NCBI RefSeq assembly: GCF_004123195.1
Contig: NZ_SDLI01000004.1
Coordinates: 248,001-312,000 of the forward strand
Reading direction: 5' to 3'
Length of the DNA: 64,000 bases
DNA from: Ammoniphilus sp. CFH 90114
GTDB taxonomy: Bacteria > Bacillota > Bacilli > Aneurinibacillales > RAOX-1
The first letter of the stretch is position 1. Each line of letters starts with the position of its first letter. Positions 34,977 through 43,327 of this stretch are shown here, in pieces. Under the pieces are notes generated by a model. That model was not told the origin of the DNA and did not search any database. It was given only the letters and a program-made list of their open reading frames with translations. A program made the position numbers and the translations under genes.

Positions 34977-35390
34977 TTAACGATTTAACATTTGTCTGAA
35001 CTTTTCCTTGGTAAATTCAATGTCTCTTTTGATCTGAGCCTTTAGATCCTCAAAAGAGTCAAATTTCCTTTCATCCCGGACCTTGAACAAAATTTCTGTT
35101 TCGAGGGTTTCCCCGTAGATCATCTCAGAGAAGTCCAAGATATGAACCTCAATAACAGGAAAGGCATTCTCATGAAAAGTAGGCTTAACCCCAATATTCA
35201 TGATCCCCTGATAACATTGATCTTGAAGACGCACCTTTACCCCATAAACACCAAAGGAAAGCCAAGATGCCTTAAAATCTATATTTGCGGTTGGAAATCC
35301 TAATAGTCTACCTCTCTGCTCCCCTTTTACCACTTCCCCGCAAATATACGGACTCCCTTGAGTCCTCATCCTCGTTAACATCCCCTTCAT
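34977..35390 (-). CDS. Stand-alone riboflavin kinase domain
   Basis: A 137-aa protein equal to the C-terminal flavokinase domain of bifunctional RibF, without the FAD-synthetase half. The ATP/flavin motif GRLLGFPTANI, the VKPTF motif and the Glu of VIEVHILDF (expected catalytic base) are all present. It phosphorylates riboflavin to FMN. Its place between a TRAP transporter and two oxidoreductases is unusual and suggests local FMN supply. The start is either ATG at 35390 or ATG at 35381, which is better spaced from GGAGG. Confidence 0.86.
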   Translation of the reverse strand: MKGMLTRMRTQGSPYICGEVVKGEQRGRLLGFPTANIDFKASWLSFGVYGVKVRLQDQCYQGIMNIGVKPTFHENAFPVIEVHILDFSEMIYGETLETEILFKVRDERKFDSFEDLKAQIKRDIEFTKEKFRQMLNR

Positions 35391-35411
35391 TCCTCCCCAT
35401 TTAATTTTTAC

Positions 35412-36728
35412 TTACTGACTCATCAATCCAGGCAACCAGGTGACAAGAGCTGGGAAAAAGATCACAATAGCAATAAGAGCGATGTCCAATGCGATAAAAG
35501 GTAAAGAAGCCGCATAAACCTCTTTCATCTTTGTATCTGCTGGGGCAACCGACTTCATGACAAAGAGTCCTGTGCCGAAAGGTGGAGAAATGGTCCCTAG
35601 CTCGATGGTAATGAGCAACAAGGTGGCAAACCATAAAAGGTTGAAATCAAGCAACTGGGCAATAGGAATAAAGATCGGTAGAACAATCATTAAGATGGAT
35701 AAGGACTCCATAAATGTGCCCAACAAAATAACCAAACCCAGCATGACTAAGAGAATCATCATAGGAGAAATAGGAAGTTCGCCAACTGTTTTTACAAGAT
35801 GGCGCGTAGCCCCTGAGAAGGACAAAATTTGACTGAAAGCACTTGACCCTGCCACAATGATCAACATCATCGTAGAAATTTTCATCGTACCAATTAAGGC
35901 TTTCATGAGATTAGGCAAATTGAGCTTTCCGTAGCCTAGTGCCAAAATGAGGCTTCCAACAGCTCCCATCGCGGCTGCTTCTGTTGGCGTAGCCACCCCA
36001 AGGAACATAAGACCAATCACTAGGAAAACGATAAGACTTAAAGGGAAGATATAGATAACGGTAGCCTTGATCTTCTCGACAAGAGGAACAGGTTGTAATT
36101 CATAAGAAGGTGCTAGTTCCGGCTGCAACTTCGCTCGGACAATAATGTAGACACAAAATAAACCTGCCATAACAAGACCTGGTAAGATAATAGCCATCAT
36201 GAAGGCACCAATAGAAATCTGACCCATGGAAGCGAGAAGCACTCCGAGAGCACTAGGGGGAATCATCACCGCAAGTCCCCCTGCCCCTAGAATCGGACCA
36301 AGTGACATCGGTCTTTTATATCCTCTCTTCTCCATTTCTGGAACAAGGGTTGACCCAAGCATCGCTGTACTCGCCATCGTAGACCCTGTCAGAGTCGATA
36401 GCAAGCTTCCCCCACCCACAGCAAGCAGACTCAGTCTTCCTGGAACCCGGCCAAACCATTTATCAATGGTGTCGATCATTCGTGGAGCAATGCCGGTATG
36501 AAACATAATTTCCCCCATCAGGATAAAAAGGGGAATGGGGGCTAAGGCAAACGTGGTAAGAGAATCTTCAATGCTCTTCACCAACAGGTTTAATCCCTTT
36601 ACTCCCCCCCATAAAAAGATGGCAGCTACAATATTTATCGCCATAAAGGCAAAGGCCACAGGCACTCGAAGCATCATCAAACTGATTAAACTACCAACGA
36701 TTAGTAAAAGAGTTACCCACCAGTCCAT
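35412..36728 (-). CDS. TRAP transporter large permease (DctM family)
   Basis: A 438-aa protein with about twelve hydrophobic segments; family features include LLTGSTMASTAMLGS, GVATPTEAAAMGA and GTISPPFGTGLFV. It is the sodium-coupled translocation subunit of a tripartite TRAP importer, with DctQ and DctP encoded just upstream. Typical cargos are carboxylates, sulfonates and other acids bound by DctP. Confidence 0.92.
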   Translation of the reverse strand: MDWWVTLLLIVGSLISLMMLRVPVAFAFMAINIVAAIFLWGGVKGLNLLVKSIEDSLTTFALAPIPLFILMGEIMFHTGIAPRMIDTIDKWFGRVPGRLSLLAVGGGSLLSTLTGSTMASTAMLGSTLVPEMEKRGYKRPMSLGPILGAGGLAVMIPPSALGVLLASMGQISIGAFMMAIILPGLVMAGLFCVYIIVRAKLQPELAPSYELQPVPLVEKIKATVIYIFPLSLIVFLVIGLMFLGVATPTEAAAMGAVGSLILALGYGKLNLPNLMKALIGTMKISTMMLIIVAGSSAFSQILSFSGATRHLVKTVGELPISPMMILLVMLGLVILLGTFMESLSILMIVLPIFIPIAQLLDFNLLWFATLLLITIELGTISPPFGTGLFVMKSVAPADTKMKEVYAASLPFIALDIALIAIVIFFPALVTWLPGLMSQ

Positions 36729-36741
36729 TTACAATCCCCTC

Positions 36742-37254
36742 CTACATTGATACAGTGTGCGATTGTTCTTTGGTTGCAGAGACACTTCTGTATAACATTC
36801 GTGTAAACTCCAAAAACATTAACAGGGAACCTAATGGAATAATGACGATCACGTAGGCTTGAGGAATTTGTAAGACGGATAAACTACGGATATCTCGAGC
36901 CAATATATCCATCATAGTGGTAAATCCATACCAGATTAGAATACCACTTACAAATAAGCCAATGAGGGAAATAAACACATTATTAAGTACCTTCATTCTT
37001 TCCGAGAGAAACTGATCGATTAGATCCACTGTAACATGACCCTTTTGACGCAAGAGCCAGGCTGCCCCTGTAAAAGGAATGTATAGGAGAATATACTCAC
37101 TAATTTCATTTACCCAAATCAGTGAATAATTGAAGAAATATCGTGAAATGACTTCCGCTGCAATACTAAACATCGAAAAGACGAGCAAAGCCCCCCCAAT
37201 CAAGGCAAACGTATTTTCCGCCCAATCTAGTGCCTTTGATAACCCATAAAGCAT
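36742..37254 (-). CDS. TRAP transporter small permease (DctQ family)
   Basis: A 170-aa protein with four transmembrane segments (W-V-N-E-I-S-E-Y and F-T-G-A-A-W-L-L-R-Q-K-G-H motifs). It forms the membrane complex with DctM. It starts 13 bp before DctM and lies behind a hairpin that follows DctP. Confidence 0.9.
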   Translation of the reverse strand: MLYGLSKALDWAENTFALIGGALLVFSMFSIAAEVISRYFFNYSLIWVNEISEYILLYIPFTGAAWLLRQKGHVTVDLIDQFLSERMKVLNNVFISLIGLFVSGILIWYGFTTMMDILARDIRSLSVLQIPQAYVIVIIPLGSLLMFLEFTRMLYRSVSATKEQSHTVSM

Positions 37255-37280
37255 AGATTACACCTCCTTAATCGATAAGA

Positions 37281-37311
37281 AGAGTTACCTCATTGCACAA
37301 TAGGTAACTCT
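37281..37311 (-). other. Intercistronic stem-loop between dctP-like and dctQ-like genes
   Basis: AGAGTTACCT and AGGTAACTCT form a perfect 10-bp stem with an 11-nt loop. The T tract after it is weak, so it probably attenuates or protects the message and lets the binding protein be made in excess over the permease (inference). Confidence 0.6.
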
Positions 37312-37326
37312 ATTAGATATAAACCC

Positions 37327-38367
37327 TTATTCTTGATATAAAAGCTTCTTCAGATCATCATACTGTTCTGGGGCTGTCTTCTGTAAACTCTCCCACTTCA
37401 CATCTCTCACAAGCTTTCGGAACTTTTCACTTTCCGCATCTGGAAGTTTAATTCTTGTAACTCCAGCTTGTTGTATAGCATTCCATTCTTTTTCATTTTC
37501 TTGATTAAAATGCTCTACCATTTCCTTCTCAAATGCCGCCGTCAATTCAAGCATCTTCTCTTGAATGTCCGGACTCAAGGAATTAAAGGCATCTGAATTC
37601 ATAAGGATCGTAGCATTCTGATTCAAGAATGGTTCTTCAATAACGTACTTGGTTACTTCGGTCCATCCACTCTGATGAGGCCCTAGTAATGGAAAGCCAA
37701 ATCCATCTACCATCTTTCTTTCAAGAGAGGTATACACCTCACCCGGAACGATCTCAACGGGCACCATGCCTACGGCTGTCATAATATCGTGATAGGTCGG
37801 ATTAGAACGGAATTTTAATCCTTTCAATTCATCTAGAGATTTAACTTCCTTATTGCTCCAGAAATAGAAAGGAGATGGTCCAAGCCAGCGGCCTAAATAA
37901 ACAAGCCCTTGGCCCTCAAATTGCTTAGACATATAGTCAAAATATCCTTTTTCTCTTTCTTCCCAAGGGGTATAAGGTGATAAATGCAAGGAATGGGACT
38001 CCGGCATAAGATGTCCATAATACGAACTTACATTAAAGCCTATATCTACCATGCCATTTCGTACCGCATCGAATTGCTCCTTCACGGGTACCGATTCTGG
38101 ACCTCCAATCCAATCAATCTTGACTGCACCTTGAGTCTCTTCTTCAACCGTCTTCATCCATAGTGGAACAACATCCTTCGTAAATGGATGATCTACTGCC
38201 AAAAAACTCACTGCCTTAAGCTCAACAGGCTTCGGACTGGAGGGTGCTGCATCTCCTTGCGCTTGCGTCGAAGTCCCTGTTGTCCCTTGGCCGCCACAGC
38301 CGACAACGGCTAAAACGAGTGCTGCCAACATCATGCATAGGAGTGAGTAACGTTTTTCCTTTCTCAT
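37327..38367 (-). CDS. TRAP transporter substrate-binding lipoprotein (DctP family)
   Basis: A 346-aa extracytoplasmic binding protein. Signal peptide with lipobox V-V-G-C24, so it is a lipoprotein. The conserved DctP segments are FRSNPTYHDIMTAVGMVPV (ligand-gripping Arg region) and the EVYTSLERKMVDGFG region. First gene of the operon dctP-dctQ-dctM-flavokinase-ACAD-SDR. The cargo is probably an organic acid; identity unknown. Confidence 0.9.
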   Translation of the reverse strand: MRKEKRYSLLCMMLAALVLAVVGCGGQGTTGTSTQAQGDAAPSSPKPVELKAVSFLAVDHPFTKDVVPLWMKTVEEETQGAVKIDWIGGPESVPVKEQFDAVRNGMVDIGFNVSSYYGHLMPESHSLHLSPYTPWEEREKGYFDYMSKQFEGQGLVYLGRWLGPSPFYFWSNKEVKSLDELKGLKFRSNPTYHDIMTAVGMVPVEIVPGEVYTSLERKMVDGFGFPLLGPHQSGWTEVTKYVIEEPFLNQNATILMNSDAFNSLSPDIQEKMLELTAAFEKEMVEHFNQENEKEWNAIQQAGVTRIKLPDAESEKFRKLVRDVKWESLQKTAPEQYDDLKKLLYQE

Positions 38368-38428
38368 CTAAGATCCCCCTTGTCTACTTGAGTTAATATT
38401 CATTTTAATTAATTATTTGAGAATTTTC

Positions 38429-38444
38429 CGTTAACCATTTAACG
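38429..38444 (-). promoter_or_regulatory. CGTTAA-CCAT-TTAACG dyad upstream of the TRAP operon
   Basis: A perfect 6-4-6 inverted repeat, 62 bp before the binding-protein start and just after the terminator of the upstream gene. Good operator candidate for the operon; the cognate regulator is unknown. Confidence 0.4.
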
Positions 38445-38474
38445 AAAGTTCCATTTATTTTAAAATAAACGATA

Positions 38475-38502
38475 AGGCCCCCCACATCAGCATGGGGGGC
38501 CT
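38475..38502 (-). terminator. Terminator after the luciferase-like monooxygenase gene
   Basis: AGGCCCCCCA and TGGGGGGCCT form a perfect 10-bp G+C-rich stem with an 8-nt loop; a T-rich stretch follows on the minus strand. Confidence 0.8.
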
Positions 38503-38522
38503 CACCTTGAAACCGCTAACAA

Positions 38523-39599
38523 TTAATATGTTGCTACCTTACTCTTCGTTTTAAATTGAGGCATGATTTTTTTACTAATGATTTCTTGTTGTTTTATCAC
38601 TTTCCAGTGGTCCATTCCCCCATAATTCGTTAAGAAATCAATTTCGGCCAATCCTTCAATATTTCTTACACAGTAATCAATTTTTTCGCAGATCTGCTCA
38701 GGAGTCCCTGCCCAAACCACATCACCTGTTGTAATTTGCTCGTATGACATATCTGCAAGGCTCTGTAAAATCCCCTTCGCATAGAACTGATAGCCCGCGT
38801 TCATCATGCGCTCTTTATCTGGTAATCCGGTGAATGCCGGAGAGGCATTGCCTGCAAGGAAGTTATGGAAGTGCTGCTCTGATTCTCTTCGAATATTATC
38901 CTCACACTCATCCATATAGACAGCATGCAACCAGATAATATTTGGTTCATTCCCTGCCTTGTCACAAGCACGCAAGTAAATATCAAACTGCTCTCTTAGA
39001 CTTTCTAATGGTAAGAGAGGAGGAACAAAGATTCCCCAGCCTTTTTCTCCAGCTTGTTGGTACGTATGATTGCTCGTACCTCCCGTCGTAAATTGCATCT
39101 TCTGTTGAACAGGCCTCGGCGTGATCTGGACATCTTCTGCCGTATAATATTGTCCATAATAGGTTACTCTCTCTTCTGTTAAGGCCATCTCCAATATTTG
39201 CAAAGCCTCTTCAAAACGGGGCTTCGCTTCTTCAATGGGGACAATGCCATTGTTCGGGAACACCCAGGCATGTCCTCTGCCCACACCAACCTCAATGCGA
39301 CCTTGGGTTAGAATGTCTGCAACCGCAATCTCACCGGCCAAACGGAGAGGATTCTGCTGCGGTAAAATATGTAGAGCTGTGCGGAAACGAATATTCTTAG
39401 CCAGTTGTGCAGCAGCAGTATATACGGCAAGGGGGTTGGCAGAAACAGAGAATCTTGAAAAATGGTGATGATCTATGAGAGAGTAGACATCGAACCCTAC
39501 CTGATCAGCGTGGATGATCTGCTTTAATACCTCGTCATATAACTGTTGATCCGTCTTTCCCGGGTGCAGCTGCATTTCGGAATATAATCCAAACTTCAT
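38523..39599 (-). CDS. LLM-class flavin-dependent oxidoreductase
   Basis: A 358-aa TIM-barrel enzyme of the bacterial-luciferase-like family: IDHHHFSRFSVSANPL, FRTALHILPQQNPLRLAGE and GRIEVGVGRGHAW are typical. These enzymes use reduced FMN (or F420) to oxidise substrates such as sulfonates, alkanes or pyrimidines. ATG at 39599 follows GGAGGGG; an in-frame start at 39716 lacks support. It lies between a two-component system and the TRAP operon with its flavokinase, which could supply FMN. No flavin reductase was found nearby. Confidence 0.85.
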   Translation of the reverse strand: MKFGLYSEMQLHPGKTDQQLYDEVLKQIIHADQVGFDVYSLIDHHHFSRFSVSANPLAVYTAAAQLAKNIRFRTALHILPQQNPLRLAGEIAVADILTQGRIEVGVGRGHAWVFPNNGIVPIEEAKPRFEEALQILEMALTEERVTYYGQYYTAEDVQITPRPVQQKMQFTTGGTSNHTYQQAGEKGWGIFVPPLLPLESLREQFDIYLRACDKAGNEPNIIWLHAVYMDECEDNIRRESEQHFHNFLAGNASPAFTGLPDKERMMNAGYQFYAKGILQSLADMSYEQITTGDVVWAGTPEQICEKIDYCVRNIEGLAEIDFLTNYGGMDHWKVIKQQEIISKKIMPQFKTKSKVATY

Positions 39600-39714
39600 G
39601 AATACCCCTCCGTTTTTTAAAAAAAATTCTTTTTTGATGATTCTGACTATATGGTATCCTGAACCAGTCCGAAATGTAAATGTGTGATCCCGCAACTTCG
39701 GTACCGAAATAAGC

Positions 39715-39741
39715 ACAAAAAAACACCCCTTTTACGGAGTG
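39715..39741 (-). terminator. Terminator of the response regulator gene
   Basis: On the minus strand CACTCC and GGGGTG pair around a 6-nt loop and are followed by TTTTTTT. The hairpin overlaps the last codons of the gene. Confidence 0.65.
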
Positions 39742-40379
39742 CCTCCAGCTGTCTTTAAGAATTTTTCTACCGCTTCCGCCCTCGACTTTACATTGAGCTT
39801 CTCGTAGATTCGCGTTAAATAATATTCGACGGATCGAGTGGTCATATAGATTTCCTTGGCTATTTTATGGTTCGTGTACCCCTTACTCACTAATCCTAGA
39901 ATATGTTCTTCTTTTTCCGTAAGGGCAGCTTCTTTAATCCATCCACTTTGCTTCCCTTTCCCCCTTAATTGTAATTGCTTAAATACTTCAATAGGAATAA
40001 TAGTTTCACCGTGCTTCACCCGTTCTACCAAACGTATCATCTGTTCTGCAGATGCATCTTTTGTAAGAACACCACTAATTCCGATACTAAGCAATCGTCC
40101 TAAGATGGGCAGGTAATCCATACCGGTAAAAATGATCACGTCGACTTCTGATGATATCGTTTTCATTTTTTTCGCTACTTCCAGCCCTTCTATATCAGGC
40201 AGATCTAAATCGAGAAAGATGATGTCGGGATGTTCCTGAAGAAAGCATTCCATGGCTGCTTGTCCTGACTCGGCGATACCAATAACCTCTACGCCTGCCA
40301 CCTTTTCTAGAATCATGCGCGTTCCGAAGCTTATCGTTGGGTGATCATCCACGATCAGTATCTTCTTTTTTTTCGCCAT
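39732..40379 (-). CDS. ComA/NarL-type response regulator
   Basis: A 215-aa regulator: receiver domain with acidic pocket VDDHP and phospho-Asp in DIIFLDLDLPD, switch Thr in IIFTG and Lys in LTKDAS, then a LuxR-type helix-turn-helix (GYTNHKIAKEIYMTTRSVEY). The output domain is closest to ComA. It is divergent from the hybrid kinase gene at 40505, its probable partner, and adjacent to the monooxygenase and TRAP genes it may control. Confidence 0.88.
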   Translation of the reverse strand: MAKKKKILIVDDHPTISFGTRMILEKVAGVEVIGIAESGQAAMECFLQEHPDIIFLDLDLPDIEGLEVAKKMKTISSEVDVIIFTGMDYLPILGRLLSIGISGVLTKDASAEQMIRLVERVKHGETIIPIEVFKQLQLRGKGKQSGWIKEAALTEKEEHILGLVSKGYTNHKIAKEIYMTTRSVEYYLTRIYEKLNVKSRAEAVEKFLKTAGGTP

Positions 40380-40401
40380 GTTTCTCCTATTCCCTCACTA
40401 G

Positions 40402-40435
40402 AATGATATAATAGTTTCAATTATTAGAAATCATT
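40402..40435. promoter_or_regulatory. Nested dyad in the kinase/regulator divergent promoter
   Basis: AATGAT and ATCATT arms enclose a second pair, TAATA and TATTA. The sequence is A+T-rich, so chance palindromes are likely; it is recorded as a possible autoregulatory site. Confidence 0.3.
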
Positions 40436-40504
40436 GTAACATTTTATAACCAAGTAATACAATTTTAATTTTTGTCCATCTATTGAGAAAGGGAGGGATT
40501 TGAC

Positions 40505-42790
40505 ATGGATAAGGACAGAAATGAATTTCGGCAAACGTTGGAAAACTTACAGAATGTCATTTTTAAATTTAAAAGGCGAGCGGATGGAGCGATTATTTAC
40601 ACCCTATATGAAGGTAGAATTGCTACTCAGCTTGGTCTGACTACGAATGTAACCTACGGTAAAACTTTACAAGAAATATTTTCTTCTGATCAAGCCCAAT
40701 ATCTTACCCCCCTCTATGAACGAGCCACTAACGGTGAGACCGTGTCCTACGAATTCACTTATCAAAACCGTGTATTCTACAATCTACTATCCCCCATTGT
40801 CCATAACGGCAAGGTGATTGAAGTTGTAGGATCTGCTGTAGACATTACCGAACGCAAGCGCATGGAACGTGAATTAGAGTGGGCTAGAGATCAGGCATTG
40901 CTTGCCTCTCGTTTAAAATCTGAATTTCTCGCAGCGGTAAGTCACGAGATCCGCACCCCTATGAATGCCATTAGCGGTATGATTAGTTTAATGCTTAAAA
41001 CAGCGCTCAATGAGGAACAAAAGCGTTTCTCTACCGTCATTGCCGACTCTGCCAACTCCTTAATGTCCATTTTGAATGATATACTCGACTTCTCTAAGCT
41101 TGAAGCAGGAAAAATGACCATGGAGATCAATGAATTCGACCTTCAAAAGTCTGTTGAAGATATTATTGAACTCTTAGCACCGAAGGCGTACGAAAAAAAG
41201 CTGTCACTCGCCCTTTTTCTAGATCCTACGATTCCTAAGCTGGTCAGTGGTGACCCCGGAAAATTAAGACAGATCTTAATTAACTTAATCAACAACGCCA
41301 TCAAGTTCACCTTACAGGGCGAAGTTAGCATCTCCGCTCAAGTCCTATCTCTTGATCGCCATGATGTATACGTGCGTTTTGAAGTAAAAGATACCGGAAT
41401 AGGAATCTCCCCCAAGCTTCATGACTGTATTTTTCAACCGTTTACGCAAGCAGACGGTTCTATTACACGACAATTTGGAGGAACAGGTTTAGGTCTATCT
41501 ATTGTGAAACAATTAGTGGAACTAATGGACGGAGAGGTTGGAGTGGAATCAGCGGAGCAGGTCGGCTCAATGTTTTGGTTTACTTGTCGTTTTCATAGAG
41601 TGCCGGAGATGGCTGCTCACCAGGTTGAGTTAAAGACTGACCCTTCGGGCAAGATCGTCATTGTATCACGAGGAAACGACGAGATGAGAGCGCTTACCTA
41701 CTTTTTCTCTCCATTTGGGACAACCTGTGAACATTGGGAAGATCCAGATCATGCGCTAATGTTCATCAAGCAACAATTGATGAACGGCAAAAAAATAAAA
41801 GCCATCATCGCTGATACAGATCTATGGGACACTATTCCATGGGTGCAGCAACTTAGGAGGAATCCTCTGACAAATGGGATCAAAATGATTGCTATCCTTT
41901 CTCCGTTGCATTACATCAAAAGAAAAATAATAGAAAGAGGCCTGTTCGACGCCTTCCTTTCTCGGCCCATTAAACCATCTCAACTTAGCTTTTTAAAAGA
42001 GAAATTTTGCACTGACGATGGATTCGGAGTAACTACCCCATCCTTATCACAGCGAGATAAATTCTCCAAGAAGAAATCCATTTTGCTGGTCGAGGATAAT
42101 GTGATCAATCAAGAAATTATATCCTTATATCTTAAGGAAAAGGATTATATGATCCACACCGCCCTCAATGGAAAAGTTGCTCTTGCGCTCGTTTCCAAAC
42201 AGAACTATGACCTTATTTTTATGGACTGTCAAATGCCCGAGATGAGTGGCTACGAAACAGCCCGTCAGATCCGAAATCTCGAAATGCTTACGGGTCAACA
42301 TGTTCCAATCATTGCGATCACCGCCCATCTCCAACCAGGAGAGAGAGAAGCTTGCATGGCTGCAGGGATGAGCGATTTTCTCGGCAAGCCTTTTACATCG
42401 GAACAACTTCATGAAACTCTAGAACAATGGCTGCCTGAGTTAGAAAGGGAAGTCCCCTCATCACTGGACACAGAACGCTTTCTGTCAATGGATCCGGAAA
42501 GCGCAAGGCAACTCAGTATTTTATTTGCCACGGATACAGAAAAGATATTAAACCGTATAGAAGCCGCACTTCCAACACTTGATCGCCAAACCTTTTATAA
42601 AGAAGTACATAAAGTCAAATCAGGTTGTTCTTTTATCGGAGCAAAAAAGTTAAGCTCCTTATTAGAGGAAATGGAACAGCTTGATCCCGTTGATCAAGCG
42701 TCAGATATTAACCACCAGCTTGCTCTTATTCGGGAGGAGTTTAACAAAGTTAAATTAGAAATTCCAATCTTCTCCCCTAATAACCATTGA
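40505..42790 (+). CDS. Hybrid sensor histidine kinase with PAS, receiver and HPt domains
   Basis: A 761-aa soluble kinase without membrane segments. Order: PAS domain (about 10-115), HisKA with H147 in AVSHEIRTPMN, HATPase (FGGTGLGLSIV), a degenerate receiver-like domain (about 375-500), a full receiver with D574 (DLIFMDCQMPE), and an HPt domain with H702 (EVHKVKSGCSFIGA). A phosphorelay within one chain to the ComA-like regulator is expected. The signal is probably cytoplasmic, sensed by PAS. ATG follows GGGAGGGATTTGAC. Confidence 0.9.
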   Translation: MDKDRNEFRQTLENLQNVIFKFKRRADGAIIYTLYEGRIATQLGLTTNVTYGKTLQEIFSSDQAQYLTPLYERATNGETVSYEFTYQNRVFYNLLSPIVHNGKVIEVVGSAVDITERKRMERELEWARDQALLASRLKSEFLAAVSHEIRTPMNAISGMISLMLKTALNEEQKRFSTVIADSANSLMSILNDILDFSKLEAGKMTMEINEFDLQKSVEDIIELLAPKAYEKKLSLALFLDPTIPKLVSGDPGKLRQILINLINNAIKFTLQGEVSISAQVLSLDRHDVYVRFEVKDTGIGISPKLHDCIFQPFTQADGSITRQFGGTGLGLSIVKQLVELMDGEVGVESAEQVGSMFWFTCRFHRVPEMAAHQVELKTDPSGKIVIVSRGNDEMRALTYFFSPFGTTCEHWEDPDHALMFIKQQLMNGKKIKAIIADTDLWDTIPWVQQLRRNPLTNGIKMIAILSPLHYIKRKIIERGLFDAFLSRPIKPSQLSFLKEKFCTDDGFGVTTPSLSQRDKFSKKKSILLVEDNVINQEIISLYLKEKDYMIHTALNGKVALALVSKQNYDLIFMDCQMPEMSGYETARQIRNLEMLTGQHVPIIAITAHLQPGEREACMAAGMSDFLGKPFTSEQLHETLEQWLPELEREVPSSLDTERFLSMDPESARQLSILFATDTEKILNRIEAALPTLDRQTFYKEVHKVKSGCSFIGAKKLSSLLEEMEQLDPVDQASDINHQLALIREEFNKVKLEIPIFSPNNH

Positions 42791-42846
42791 TAACCATCAT
42801 TCTTCTTGGACACATTATTCAGAGATACCTACTGGAGGTGAAGAAA

Positions 42847-43101
42847 TTGAGTGACCAAGAGGTTAGAGACTACATTACCATTGAAGATGAGCAAGGTCAG
42901 GAGAAGCAATATGCAGTAGAGGCTTTGTTTGACATGGAAGATCAATCTTATGCATTGTTGACCTCAGAGCAAGAGACGATTCTCATGAGAGTTGAAGGCG
43001 ACGATGAGGACCGTTACCTTGTTGGTATTACAGATGAAGAGGAAAGCGAAGCAATTCTAAGTGCCTACCAAATCGCCGTCGAAAACGCACCAGCGGAATA
43101 G
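42847..43101 (+). CDS. DUF1292 (YrzB-like) protein
   Basis: An acidic 84-aa protein of the DUF1292 family, conserved in Firmicutes, function unknown. The start is TTG at 42847, 8 nt after GGAGG; the open frame upstream has no better site. A repeat palindrome at 43126 followed by TTTTTT probably terminates it. Confidence 0.8.
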   Translation: MSDQEVRDYITIEDEQGQEKQYAVEALFDMEDQSYALLTSEQETILMRVEGDDEDRYLVGITDEEESEAILSAYQIAVENAPAE

Positions 43102-43125
43102 CATAGGGTAGATGTGACCCATTAT

Positions 43126-43310
43126 ATAGGCGGAGAATTTCCGCCTATTTTTTGGATTTTAAGTTTTTCGGCTAAAATAACAGGAAAATTTTCCGTTATT
43201 TTCATATTTCACCTCGATTTTGAGTAATTGGCCCACATTAGCAGGAAAATCTCCGCTTATTTCGATTTCTTTTATCCATCTACCTAAAATAGGCGGAATT
43301 TTTTCGCTTA
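43126..43310. repeat. Set of four dispersed palindromes at about 50/60/50-bp spacing
   Basis: Palindromic units of type ATAGGCGGAGAATTTCCGCC begin at 43126, 43176, 43237 and 43287 (steps 50, 61, 50). The same four-unit layout recurs at 62761-62948 (steps 50, 60, 51). The first unit with its T run also acts as a terminator for the DUF1292 gene. Confidence 0.75.
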
Positions 43311-43327
43311 CCCCCCAGCCAATCTCC

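Noticed and set aside
32863-39599. Riboflavin catabolism cluster (riboflavin lyase type)
   Set aside because: The flavokinase plus LLM enzyme recalls it, but no flavin reductase or adjacent ribokinase is present and the TRAP, ACAD-fold and SDR genes do not fit.
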